A stretch of 28,988 bases of DNA from Chara braunii (taxonomy: Eukaryota; Streptophyta; Charophyceae; Charales; Characeae). Under the pieces are notes generated by a model. It was given only the letters and a program-made list of their open reading frames with translations. It had not been told where the DNA came from and ran no database searches. A program made the position numbers and the translations under genes. Where the stretch lies: positions 133,352 through 162,339 of the forward strand of contig BFEA01000520.1 in assembly GCA_003427395.1 (NCBI GenBank), given 5' to 3'. This document shows, one piece after another, positions 7,913-18,513 of the stretch; positions within the stretch are counted from its first letter, which is position 1; each line of letters starts with the position of its first letter.

Positions 7913-10187
7913 TTACCCGCAGTTCTGGTTTGTAACTTGGACTTCATCGATTTCATCTTCAAGCGTTACCCTGGAAACCTTTGAGGACAGGGGCACTTGG
8001 GCCTGTTTTGCTTTCGCCTCGTTCATCCTTCTCCTTTGAATATCCACATTTTTTTTCATTGACGGTAGAAAGGGCACAAGTTTCCCCTCATACGCCCACA
8101 TCACATACTTCCTATCGTCCAACTCAATGATTCCTTCCTTCAACGACTCCAACATCGCTTGGCAATCTCTTTTCCTATGATCTTCATCTCCGCAGTACAT
8201 GCATGCTCTATCGTTCCATGTTAGTTTCGGACTGGTGTCCCCTTTTTCTCTCACTTCTTGTCGCGGAGTAGACTTTAAAGACGGTTCCTCCTTTTTCTGA
8301 TTACTGTGTTTCAACTTTTTCATCTCGACTTTTAATATCTCAATCTCCTTTGCCATCTCCTCCTCACGTCTCTATGGTTTCCTTGCTTCTACTTCATCTC
8401 TAGATTTCCAACGACTGTCTTTTGTATTCGACCATTTTGAGGAGCCCCATTCTCCATCATTCTTTCTCCACTCTCCTCGATTTCCCTTCCTCCATTCTCC
8501 ATCACTTCTACTGGGCTCATTTCGTCTAGGAGACCCTGTGTCCTTACCTTTTATTCTCACCGTTCTTTCTTCAGGTAAAGCTTTTCCTCCCCCTCTCTTT
8601 GAAGATACTCCTTTCCCCAGATTGTCTAGGACTTTCAACATGTAGGGACTAACATTCAACCCTTCCGTGTCACGAGCTAAAGCTTTCACATGCGTGAAGG
8701 TTAACCTTTTAGTAGGAAGTTCCCTCATGACCATCTCCTGTTTCTTTCACGACAGAGTCCCAGGAATATTCTACATCTTTCGATCTCACCTATAAACCCC
8801 TCTTCCACTAACGGATTTGAGGCTTTCTCATACCTTTTTGCAAACGCTATCAAACTCTCATTCTCCTCCTTTTTCGTCTCGCTAAGATCTTCTACTGAAT
8901 AAGACACATCTTCACAGGCAAAGGCTCGGGAGACTTTCTCCTGGAATGTCAACAACCGACCATCATCAGGAATAGTGGCTCTCACCTCATGATCTATCTT
9001 TGGCGCCATATGGGAGAGGAAGTTGGTGATCATCTCTTGTTCCAACCATTCTCTTCTCAAGGCATGAACCTCCTTGTCGTCCAAAATTCAGTTACGTTTT
9101 GGCCAGTGAAGACCGTTTGAGTCCCACAAGTGGATGCGGTTGATATAAAGGAGGCTTATAAAAGGGAGGAGCGTAAGAGTTTGGCACATACGCCATCGAA
9201 TAAGAATTCCTTCTATAAGGCTCGCCTGAAACTTCTCGATTCTCCAGTTCTCTCAAGGCTTTTCTCAATTTCTCTGCATCGCTAATTGATTTCACCCCCA
9301 TTTTTCTCTTAGGACTGTTAGTCCTAGATTCTTGTGTCTTTACGTCTCCTCCTACTCCCAATTCATTCTCAGTCACTCTGCTCAACCCTGCTGAAATCCT
9401 CTTAGTTGAACTTTCAAGAATTTCTGGTAGTGCTTCAAAGTCGACCTCCTTGCCCTCTTCTCTAGTAACCAACGTGGTAGTCAAAACGTCTTTCGTAAAA
9501 CGCGAGTTAACCTCCAACGTTCTCAGCGAAACTCCGTCGATAATGACTTTAGAAAGCTCTCTAAACTCTCTCGCTTGCTCCTTTAGATTCGTTTTTGCCT
9601 CAGTTATTGTCTCTCTCCACGAGCGGACGACCGTCTCTTCCTTAAATGGAGTTGTATGAATCTCTAATTTGACTAGTCGAATCTCATCTGTTGCCAACCA
9701 AATCGCACATTTACTGGCTTCCACTACAGCTCGCCTTGAACACTCGGCCTTTTCGGCTTGATCCAACGTTGTGTCGTATATCGCTTGAATCCTAGCTCGT
9801 ACAAGTGACCCTTCTATCTTTGCTTCGACAATCAATTGTTACCTCTGATTTTTCGACTCAGGACCAGCCATTTCTCTTCTTGCCCGTCCCATTACGGATC
9901 CACTCTCTTATCTTGGCTAAAAACTCGTTTCTCCAATTCACTATTCTTTCTCTCTCCTCTTTGTAAATGGTGGCTATCTCTTCTACCATTTTTTCCAGCG
10001 CAAGGAGTCTTGGCTCGTCCGTAGAGAGCCACCAATCCTGGTATCCATCCACAAGTTCCTTCACTTTGTAATTAATTGGGGTCATAATTAATTATGTTGT
10101 CATGTCAACCTTCTCATCTCTCCTTCTTATACGAGGGACCTCACCTCCAGGACTGTCTCCTCTCTCTCCATTTCGCACCTCATCCAT
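7913..10187 (-). pseudogene. gag: Gag polyprotein of a minus-strand LTR retrotransposon (broken)
   Basis: Read from a likely ATG at 10187 down to about 7915. Order: a charged N-terminus, a long helical region (9835-9092), a gag core with E-S-L-I-A-F-A-K-R-Y and F-L-G-L (about 9080-8730), a basic segment with three GEW motifs (near 8520-8440), and a coiled coil (from 8356). A canonical zinc knuckle C-X2-C-X4-H-X4-C lies at 8203-8162. Breaks: TAA at 10092-10094, frame changes near 9850, 9088 and 8730, and TAG at 8372-8374. No protease or pol follows; the sequence ends near a plus-strand primer binding site. Gag identity rests on the core plus the knuckle. It may share an element with the LTR just upstream at 10320. 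Confidence 0.75.
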
Positions 10188-10319
10188 CCTTGTGACCATA
10201 CCATCACATAATAAGTTATTCTACTTTCAGTCACCACTAACTCGAGCACTCAAGGTCATTCCCGTTCTGTAGTCTCTTCTGCTAGGTGTTGACAACCTCG
10301 ATTATCCAGCGATCGCGAT

Positions 10320-11010
10320 TGTGACGGACCCGCCGGGATGGCGGTCTGTCAGCATCAAGACGAAGGATTGAGAGGGAGGAGATGAAGATGGAGCTGGAAG
10401 GGACAGCACAGCTCCGACGCAGACTCAACACGCACGTACTCCAAAAGTGCAGAATGAAGAGTGAACCAGAATACAGACTACAGTTGGGGTATACCCTTAG
10501 CGAACTGACTGACCTGGTACTGACAGTGGTACCGGGCAGGACTAGACTGAACTGAAACAGTACACGGCATGTGGGGTCAAGCCACGGCCTGGTCCCACAG
10601 GCCGAACAAGCAAATAGCCGAATAGGACCTGGGCCAGGGCAGATAGAGGCCCGTTGCACGATCCTCAGACCTCTAATGGATCGCAAGAGCCATAAACACG
10701 CTATCCGTAAAAGCAGCGGAAATCTGCAATAAAGAAAGCTGAGAAATCTAGGATGCGGAGTCCATGCGATGCAGCCTAAGCTACATAATGTCAGCTGAAA
10801 AACAAATGTTTGGTATACAGATCCTAACTATCAGCAGAAAATGAAATGTAGCATGATACAATCCTAAGGTCCTAGAGGCAATGACCACAGTGCTGAAAGG
10901 GAAAAGAGCAATATGCACAAGTAATGTCATGTCGCTGAACCACTAAGAGTGGGATGGTCTCAGAGGGGGTGAATGCAGCCTAAGAATCGAAACTCCTAAG
11001 GGAAGTCACA
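10320..11010 (-). repeat. Candidate LTR, minus strand, with terminal hairpin
   Basis: On the minus strand it would start TGTGAC (11010) and end GTCACA (10320), a 6-bp inverted terminus, and the gag ATG at 10187 lies 133 bases beyond. The terminal ~30 bases form a hairpin (GACGGACCCGCC / GGCGGTCTGTC, 10323-10350). A similar edge occurs at 28898. The end at 10320 is better supported than the start; a second TGTGAC near 11420 would give a 1.1-kb LTR. I saw no clear tRNA match after 10320. The open frame inside it (10686-10282, minus) is not protein-like. Confidence 0.4.
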
Positions 11011-11610
11011 CACGAAGGCGGGATAGGTCATCAGGCTCAAGGTGGGAGAGTGGTAACGAAACAAAACCAATGACCCTAACAGATAGACCATCAAGGCGGG
11101 TAATGCTCGACAAAAGGGTGACACCATGGAAGGTCGACCATGAAAAGGGGAGCCTGCAATAGGGTGGAGATATGCCTAACCGAAGGCATGCAAGAGTCGG
11201 CACTCGGGTGATGAGGGCAGTGGGTGAGGGAAACATGCACACAACTCACCGACTGGGGGAGGGAGCTAGATCTGGGAGCAAGGAAGCCAAGATAACGCTA
11301 CGGTCCCAAATCCTATGTGATACCAACGGAGAGCCTAACTCAAAGAGACCCAACTAAGTGAGAACCATCATGCGACAAATGCAAGGGAATGTACAGCGTA
11401 GGGTGGTGGCGTGAAGTAGTCACATCCAAAGTAGCTAAAGCCGATAAGCTGGCTGAAGTCGAGAAGGTAGTTGAAGTCGTCGAAGTGGTTGATGACGTCG
11501 ATGAAGTAGGAGTCTAGTCGATGTCGAAGCAGGGCCGCAAGACGCTGACATTTGAAGAAGTTGATGATGGAGTACCTGAAGGTGTGAGTCAGTAGGATGA
11601 TAGTAGGTGA
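11011..11610 (-). other. Non-coding stretch 3' of the minus-strand integrase
   Basis: Nothing protein-like. From about 11430 to 11600 it is a low-complexity run of GAAGT/GTCGA/GATGA words. It is probably the 3' untranslated part of the chromovirus whose integrase ends at 11619, possibly including LTR. Confidence 0.4.
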
Positions 11611-11618
11611 TCAGAGTA

Positions 11619-12905
11619 TCAGTCATCGAGGCGTCGAGGGCGTCGACGAGTGCGTTGTGGGCGCGCAGAGGCGTCCATCTGCTGCCCAAGAACGGCCTTA
11701 GAGGGAGTGGACTCGTCCTCAGCAATCTCCTCAGCCGGAGGAGGAAGAGGGTCAGTCAACTGAGTAGGAGAAGATGTCTCAGCACGACGAGCACGGTCAT
11801 ATGGGGCTCTCAAGTAGCCTCCTCATCAGGATAGCCCTTCCAACGCACAAGGTACTCGATGCGTGGACGAGTATTGTCGGTAACTCGATGAGATACGATG
11901 TCGGAAATGACGAACTCCTCATGACCGTCCACCATGACAGGTGGAGGGCGCTCATAAGGACGCCCAACAAAACGCTCGGGCGGTCTGCGATAAGGACGCA
12001 ACAAGGAGACGTGGTAAACATCGTGTACGCGAGTCTGTTGAAGGTAATCAGGTAGCTTCACACGGAAGCTGACCGGACTAGCGGCAGTATCAGAACCGAC
12101 GACCTGAAGGATGCGGCATGGACCAGAAGCGACGACTAAACTTGCGAAGCGTATCCGCTTCGAGCTGCAAGCAGCGTGCGTCAACGAGCACATCGTCACC
12201 GACTTCGAATGGATGAATCATTCGTGATTGGTTCGCTCGTGCGGTCATGCGAGTCTGGGAGTCGACTATACTCTTATGTGTGCGCTTCATAATCGCCGCC
12301 ATGTGGGCGATCCAGTCGTCAAGCACAAGACAAGGAGTGTCTGAGCGCAACCACGATGGTTGTAGGAAGTCCGCGTACACGCGAGGGTGGTAGTCGAAGT
12401 CGTAATAGAATGGCGACATCCCCATGGCAGGCGAAACGACGTGGTTGTACGCAATCTCTGCATGGGTTTAAGGCCCACTGCTGGTCATCCCTAATAAACT
12501 TCCGGAGGATATTACCGAGAGTTTTATTAGTGACCTCAGTCTGACCATCCGTCTGAGGGTGGTAAGACAACGAGAAGTGGAACTGGGATCCGTACACCTC
12601 GTGTAGGCGTCGCGAGAAGCACGGGTTACGGTCAGAGATGATGCTCTGAGGTAAGTCGTGATCTCGCACGACTCAGTCGAAAACGATGTCGGCGACCTCA
12701 CGAGCGCTGATGCGATAGCGGCACGGAACAAAACGTGCTTGCTTCGTGAAGCGATCGACGACGACCAAGATAGCATCATGACCGAGCTCAGTGGGAGGGA
12801 GAAGGGGGCCAATGAAATCCATCGAGATGGACTGCCAACGACCCTCATGTATGGGTAGGGGTTGAAGTAACCCATACTGACCCCAAATGTCGGGGCTAGT
12901 AATTT
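11619..12905 (-). pseudogene. Integrase core, GPY module and chromodomain of a second chromovirus (5'-truncated, broken)
   Basis: Reading from 12905 down: the G-L-L-Q-P-L-P-I lead-in, first Asp in S-M-D-F-I-G-P (ATG at 12822), second Asp in I-I-S-D-R-N-P, Glu in D-G-Q-T-E. The block G-M-S-P-F-Y-Y-D-F-D-Y-H-P (12425) follows, then V-H-D-V-Y-H-V-S-L-L-R-P-Y. The chromodomain core E-Y-L-V-R-W-K-G-Y-P-D-E-E-A-T lies just before 11815. Breaks: TGA at 12675-12673, frame changes near 12430 and 12200, and TGA inside the chromodomain where Trp is usual. A Pro- and acid-rich tail is open to 11619 in another frame. The zinc finger, RT and everything upstream are missing: the sequence changes character at about 12905-12945. 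Confidence 0.88.
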
Positions 12906-12944
12906 CCTCGGCTTTTGGCCGTGCAATAATTCTCCATGGTCGTC

Positions 12945-13490
12945 GACCCTTGGGGTAGCCGGATGCTCACCACAAGAACCGGGAGATTTCTCACTGCACG
13001 CGTCACGACGTCAGTCCCAAACTCTAGCGTAAGCTCTTGCCTCTTCTTCCCGTCAGTCGCTCGACGTCTCCGGGCCTTCCTCTTTTACCATAATTGTTTT
13101 TTATATTCCCCGGCTATAAAAGTTTTTAGGTATCCTCAGAAAACGTTCTCCCTTGATCAGTGGATCACGTTCCCCCAACCTGTCGGCTCCAATGTCTTCC
13201 ACTTAGTATTGTCGTCGTAGATCTTAAGGGAAACTGTGTCCAAGTTGGTCGTAGTGATTAGGCCTGGTCCTCGACAAATGCTTTTCTCAAGGAAGTAAAG
13301 GGCGACGTAAGGCTTGCGCCGCCTGACATCGTAACGTCCTTCCTCCCTTCCTTGGAGCCTTCGGGATTTGTTGACTCCCCGGTCCCTTTGAACCCCCTCA
13401 TCTTGCCCTACGTTCCCTCCTACATTCTGACCTCAATTGCTCCTACAATATCCTGCCCCGCCTCGTCCTCTGTTGCCATTTTACCTAACC
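12945..13490 (-). pseudogene. Array copy 7, decayed fragment (unknown protein)
   Basis: After an ATG near 13480 an acidic start (ATEDEAGQDIVG) is followed by stops. Then a coherent stretch in another frame includes K-P-Y-V-A-L-Y-F-L-E-K and V-S-L-K-I-Y-D-D-N-T-K-W-K-T. It continues as basic sequence to about 12945, where the integrase fragment begins. Not recognised. It is assigned to the array by position, strand and similar composition only, as the diagnostic motifs are not clear here. Confidence 0.3.
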
Positions 13491-13905
13491 TTGCACACAA
13501 CAGAGGTTTTTCCCAGGGACATGTCGTCCGTGGTTTAGGATCTATAGGTCCTAAATCTTCATGTTTGCTTCATCCATGAAATAGCTTCCTCACTTTTGCC
13601 AATCGACACTCTCATAGAAAAGACCATTGTAGGTTTGTCTCCCCACCCGACTAAGGAATAATACTCAATTTCTCCATCGGTAAGGTCACTGAAGCGGTCC
13701 AGCACCCAGTATAGCATGCATAGAATCTCTGGTTGTATGTCCTGACGGAGTGGGTCCCTGTTTTTCCTTAGGGTCAACATCTTCCTCTCCTTTTTAAGAA
13801 CAATCTCGACCTTCTTTGCGACAACGGCTACCTTAACCCTTTCCCAGTCTTTACTTAAATAGAACAAGAGTTCAATTGTTATCCCCTTTCTACTAACCAA
13901 AGTGT

Positions 13906-13913
13906 ATCTATAG
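13906..13913. repeat. Target site duplication, left (ATCTATAG)
   Basis: Identical to 14434-14441 on the other side of the 520-bp inverted-repeat element. Confidence 0.8.
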
Positions 13914-14433
13914 CTAGGTTACCAATGGTCCGGAGACCGGACGTCTCCCTCGGACGTCTCCCCGGGACGTCTCCCCCGGACGTCAGGTACCGCCGTAATC
14001 CAGATTTCCGGACGACGGATTTTGACACTAAAACAAAAAAAAAAAAAAAAAAATTCACAGTGTTGCGCATGCCCTAGAGACCCCCCACAAAAGGTTTCAG
14101 ATTTTTCTTAGCATTTGGTGATAGGGTGGTATTTGGGGTGGGGCGGGGGGGTAGATGGGTTTTGGTGGGGATAGGAGGGGTATAGGTGGGGATTAGAATC
14201 TTTGAAGATTTTTATTATTTATTCTACTGGCCCAAATGATCCAAAAATTTGGTGGCATACACCTAATGCAAGGTGGAAGCCACATGATTGTTTTCAAAAA
14301 AAAAAAATTTTTTTTTTTTTTTTTTTTTTGCTTTAGGTCGGACATATCCTGTCCGGTCCGACGTCCAACCAGACGTCCGGTCGGACATCCCGAACGGTCA
14401 GGGGGGTCCCAGACGTCCGATCCAACAACCTAG
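13914..14433. mobile_element. Non-autonomous inverted-repeat DNA transposon (hAT-like MITE), 520 bp
   Basis: The ends are CTAGGTT (13914-13920) and AACCTAG (14427-14433), flanked by identical 8-bp duplications ATCTATAG. Inverted repeats of roughly 120 bp each carry several CGGACGTC-type units (four on the left within 13932-13983, three or more inverted on the right). They end inward in an A tract (14034-14053) and a T tract (14309-14330), preceded by CTAAAAC and followed by GCTTTAG. No coding sequence. An 8-bp target duplication points to the hAT superfamily. Class is inference; boundaries are well supported. Confidence 0.8.
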
Positions 14434-14441
14434 ATCTATAG
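14434..14441. repeat. Target site duplication, right (ATCTATAG)
   Basis: Identical to 13906-13913. The next base on the right (C) also matches the first base of the element, so the duplication could be read as 8 or 9 bases. Confidence 0.8.
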
Positions 14442-14832
14442 CAAGGTTCTTCCTAAAGGTTGGGCCTCTGTTCGGTGTTTAGAAATGCCCAGGCCTCGCT
14501 CCAGGTGGGCAGGTAGGGTTCACACCCGTCACGGAGAACTTGGCCTAGCCGAGAATGACCCCTTTCCTGTTTACAATGACTTACGCACTCTACAGGGGTA
14601 TCGTGCACCATGGTGTTGAATGGTCAATTGGTAGGTGTCACTAAGGAGCGTTGGCGGTATGGGGCTTCCCCATCCGATCTTACCTTCCTGTTCGAAGTAC
14701 CATAAAAGCGACTCCAACAGTTTCCCTTCCATGTGGCTTTCCCTTTGAATTCTACGAAGCCCTTATACCCATTCAGTTTCCTGGGCATCTGGAAGGGTCT
14801 CTCTGCGACTCGCAAAGGCAGAGGATCGACCC

Positions 14833-15678
14833 CTAGCCCCCAAAATTTTTCTGGTGTCGGCCGCGTCCCAGGCGGGTAGTAGGGCGTCGGTACACTGGGC
14901 AGCGATATCCCACGACGATGCTGATCATCCCAGTCGGGCTCGTATAGGCTGACGGTTTGTGCCCGAAGTCTTCCAACACACTACTCATTGTCGTAGCCCA
15001 GAAAGACGTTGACCCTTCTATTTCTACCGGCGGCCTGGCCGCTCCCCGATCCTGATGCACTGCCCTAATGCTAAACTTGCCCGCAAATATATTGTAGAAA
15101 ACCATCCTAACTTTGCAGAACCAGTAAAGCACCTCAGACTCGATCTGAGTTGCATCCTTCATCCTAGGTCCGGAAAATCCCAAGGAGACCAAGTCTTCTT
15201 CTTCCTCCTTGGTCATGCACACCCCCTGAAGAAAATCGTTACGATTTTGGGCCGTGAGACCCCGCGGGATAGGTAGAAGGAGAAGCCTGCCACCTCCTTA
15301 TATACTTTGTCTAGGAGTACATATAGATAGCAAGATGGCCCAAACAAGGTTCGAAATTGTTTCTTACCCATGAACCTTCTCACTTCCTGTCCAACCGGGT
15401 CTTCCTGCACTCTCGTGCACCTTAGGGTCCCTCCTTACCCTGTATACTTCCACGTCTTCTTCCTGCCTTGCGATTTTGATGGTCTCTGTTACCATTGTCA
15501 TATGCAGGAAGGACAAGTAGAGTCTCTTGTTTCCCCATCTGGGGTCCTCATGTCCCTTCTAGGTCCAATTTCCTGCTGATTCGTACCTCCTCTCGGCCTC
15601 ATCGGGGTTTTCCATTACGTCGTGCCCTCTGTGAAGTATGTACTCCTTTCGGATTCTGGGTGGTCGGTGGGCCGCCAT
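14833..15678 (-). pseudogene. Array copy 5, decayed (unknown protein)
   Basis: Possible start ATG at 15678 (A-A-H-R-P-P-R-I-R-K-E-Y); one TAG interrupts before W-G-N-K-R-L-Y-L-S-F. The coding signal then changes frame near 15400 (E-V-R-R-F-M-G-K-K-Q-F) and again near 15222. There it reads an acidic patch, F-Y-N-I-F-A-G-K-F-S-I-R, S-F-W-A-T-T-M-S-S-V-L-E-D and I-S-I-V-V-G-Y. K-F-S-I-R-A-V-H may be a diverged motif E. Copy 6 starts where it ends. No family recognised. Confidence 0.4.
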
Positions 15679-15862
15679 TTCAGGGTTTCCGGCAACCAAT
15701 TGTCATGGAAAGTGCCCCACTTTTTTTAGGTCCTCTGTTTTTACTAGGCCTATTGATCCTATCTTTACCTGGTTGTCCAGCCTCCCTTTTATGAGTGTTT
15801 TCCCTGTGTTTACTCAGTAATATGCAGTATAACATTTCCACTAGACAACCTTTATGTGATTC

Positions 15863-16647
15863 TCACACCTGCTCTTCGGGTTCTGCCTGTTCTACAGGTT
15901 CCTCAAATAGTTGAGCCACCCCTGCTAGGTAGTTTTCCTCGATCTCTATTTCCCTTAAGATAACTAGTTCATATTCCGAATAGGCCAGCCGTGGTGTCCC
16001 AAACACCAGAATGTCGACGAGTTCAAGCAACTCCCAAGCCCTATTCACCCATAAATGCCCGTGTTTTACCGATATGTCGTAAAAACTCCCAATCGTCTGG
16101 GGTTGAAAGTGATGTACCCATACTACGAACATATTTACCAGGTCTCTTGCCATTGAGATGCTTCTAAAGATAAGATCTATCATGAATCGGGGTACCTGGC
16201 ACCGTAATCGGGATGTCGGGGCCCTAAACTCTCGTCAGCCTCCTACTTTCACACTGGTCCTTAGCCCTACGTTCCTTTTCCCTCGGATTTCTTGATCTAT
16301 TCGCGCCAACGCTTGGGCAGCCTTTGAAGAACCGCTGGTAGCCCATGCCCCTGAGCCATCCCGATCCCTTACAAGTGTCACTCGATTTTAGGCAGGTACA
16401 AGGTCCCGGTTACCCTAAAGTCAGTATACAAATCATCCCCAGGTCCTCGATTAAACCTCATACCTCTCCATAAACATTCCAAAATCATGAAGGCACTGTT
16501 TCTCCCCAAGGTTACGGCCTGCCATTCTACATCAATCCCTCGAATCTCATAGTTTGCAGGAAGCGATACTTCCCACCCATTGTCGCGCTCCATAGGCAAG
16601 CAAGGGTATGTAGGCTTTCGTGGCGTTCGGGCACGTCTTGTGACCAT
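15863..16647 (-). pseudogene. Array copy 4, decayed (unknown protein)
   Basis: The first half (16647-16378) starts with a basic N-terminus, then motif A as W-E-V-S-L-P-A-N-Y-E-I-R-G, W-R-G-M-R-F-N-R-G-P-G-D-D and motif B as R-V-T-G-T-L-Y-L-P. After stops the second half is open in another frame from 16348, with one TGA at 16237. It shows W-A-T-S, Q-E-I-R-G-K-R-N, motif D as F-M-I-D-L-I-F-R (near 16190), motif E as S-V-K-H-G, A-W-E-L-L-E-L and an acidic end closing at 15863. It is the best template copy, as both halves are nearly complete. Function unknown. Confidence 0.5.
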
Positions 16648-16749
16648 TGTCGCCTGGTGAGCTCCTGCATAGCCCGGAAAGAAATAAGTATAGCCTGTGA
16701 CTTCCTTTATGAGTCAAATGCCTGCTTACTACCTTCCTTCCCTTTAGGT

Positions 16750-17391
16750 CTTCGTTCTTCTTGCCCGACTCCTACCATTATCCTTCCTTTGTTAATCACT
16801 CTTGGATAGTCCTTTCTTCCAATAACTCGAACAGCCGATATACGTCGTCTACGTAGATTGGTCCACGGTTCACTTCCCGCCTAATGACGCCTCACATAAA
16901 TTTGTCACTGGTTAGTGGAATTCTTGGTCTTGTCGTCATTGTTGCTCACAATATGCTCAACACTTTGTAGCCCTGCTCTTCATCAAACAGTCCCATTTAC
17001 AAAAAAAACGATAGTATTCACGAAACCTCATGGCCCCCTCGAAGTCTAGGCCGACCAGTGTTGCTACCGTCCGTCTGATGCGCTCCGTGCCACCCATCTG
17101 CTGTGGCAAAAAGGGCAGCAACCTCATTCGTACGTTCTCACTCGGCAGGGTGAAGGTACCCGCCACAACGATCCTTACCTCGACCGTCACGTCATCCTGC
17201 CCGGGCTCTGCAAACACAAACCCTTCACGCCATGTTAGCTACCATGCTCCTTTGAACATGTGTTGGGGGTCATCCCCAGATGCCAACATGATCCCAAAGG
17301 TACGCACCCTCTTCTGATAGGTATAATGATTCTTTGGCATGAATGCGTCTCGGGAGATCCAGATTCCAGCCCCCGAGTTCTCCCCGCGCAT
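16750..17391 (-). pseudogene. Array copy 3, decayed (unknown protein)
   Basis: From ATG at 17391 one frame is open to 16957 except for TAG at 17241-17239. It reads S-G-A-G-I-W-I-S-R-D-A-F, Y-Q-K-R-V, P-G-Q-D-D and motif B as V-V-A-G-T-F-T-L-P, then F-R-E-Y-Y-R-F-F. The P-G-x-D-D ... G-T-x-x-L-P order matches copy 4. Below 16957 only a short piece in another frame looks protein-like (Y-V-D-D-V-Y-R-L-F-E-L-L). Not recognised. Confidence 0.45.
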
Positions 17392-17729
17392 GTCATTCTA
17401 ATTTCACTATCAAATACATTGTATCCTTACTCACCCTGCTCCTTGCTGGCATGCTTATTTCCATCTTGCCATCCGTTTAATGCAGCGGCAGGATCCCGAG
17501 TGGCTTGTCTTTCCGGAGCGTCCGTCTTTGGGCCATCATGCGGCGTCTTCCTTCTTTCCGCCTGCGGTCAGCAATTGTACCCACAAAATTTTGCGCGCCT
17601 TCCTTAGTTTACACAACCGCCTTCTCATAATGTACATCCATCCTCCGCCTTACTCCTAGTTAACACATGTTTTTCGCTTTCTCATCGTCTCCTTGGCGTC
17701 CTACTTGGCCGTGCGCTAGTTTTTTTTCT

Positions 17730-18483
17730 TCAGTAGAACCATAAGACCTCAAATAATAGGAACACGTCGCATACATAAGAGGGAGTTGTTGCCACCTGGC
17801 GGCGAAGTATAGCATTTCTTGTTTCATAATCCACCTCGGTGTGGTCGTCCCTCATTGCCCTTAAGATGGCGAGAACCTCGTGAGACCTATCGCTATAGAA
17901 AGGCCCTTCTTCAAACGAGATTTTGTAGAATTCGTCGGATAGCCACGAGAATTGGAGGTTTATCTGATCTAGAGATTCCGCCACCCTTAAGATATGATAG
18001 TAGCCCCCAAACCATCCAGCCATAAGTGCGACACTGAGGCATGCGCCCGTTGGCAGGGTGACCTGAGTTCCTTCCATCCTCCCATTACGACCCGCTACTA
18101 ACCCTGCCCCATCCTTCGTTAGCGAATTTCTCCCCTTTCTTCCAAGTCAATTGTTCTGCGTCTCCCAAGAGTCGCATCAGATCCTGCCCTGATGCTAAAA
18201 TTGCGCAGAACACGTGCTAGCCCATCTGAGATAGACAGATCATTCCAACTGCTTCCACATTTCCTTCCGCTACCTCATCCCATCATTCCTCTTCCCTTAC
18301 TCGGTCCCACGTTTGTTCTATCCACAGATACGACAATTTTGGAACAATTTTCATTCTGACCCAATCACATATAGTTCCCCTCCACTCGTTCCTTTCCGGT
18401 ATGGACATTTCTATTCCCCCTCTGAGTTGTCTTGGTCTCCATCCCCTAAATGTGAGGTCATTCGGGTGTTGTTCCCTAGCCAT
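17730..18483 (-). pseudogene. Array copy 2, decayed (unknown protein)
   Basis: The first part (from 18483) carries motif A as E-M-S-I-P-E-R-N-E-W-R-G with D-W a few residues on, then W-D-R-V-R-E-E-E and a TGA near 18285. The same frame continues with G-M-I-C-L-S (motif C) and W-K-K-G-E-K-F. A frame change near 18080 leads to L-P-T-G-A-C-L-S-V-A-L-M, W-L-S-D-E-F-Y-K-I-S and motif E as S-F-E-E-G-P-F. It ends at 17730. Motif C occurs twice, so two diverged copies may be fused here. Confidence 0.45.
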
Positions 18484-18513
18484 TTTCCTATCTGCGCAGC
18501 GCTAGCCATCCAT

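Larger units (their letters stand above)
13559..14848 (-). pseudogene. Array copy 6, split by a 520-bp transposon (unknown protein)
   Basis: Reading starts near 14848 with the motif-A-like F-Q-M-P-R-K-L-N-G-Y-K-G (about 14795-14760), then W-K-G-N-C-W. One TGA (14624-14626) and one TAG just before the insertion are the only stops. The transposon plus one 8-bp duplication totals 528 bases, a multiple of three. The same frame therefore resumes beyond it and runs through a Lys/Glu-rich helix, L-Y-W-V-L-D-R-F-S-D and W-G-D-K-P-T to TGA at 13559-13561. This is the longest coherent reading in the array, about 250 codons without the insert. I do not recognise the product. Confidence 0.5.

Noticed and set aside
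10282-10686. 134-codon open frame on the minus strand
   Set aside because: Low-information Ser/Leu/Arg-rich sequence inside a probable LTR; no motif.
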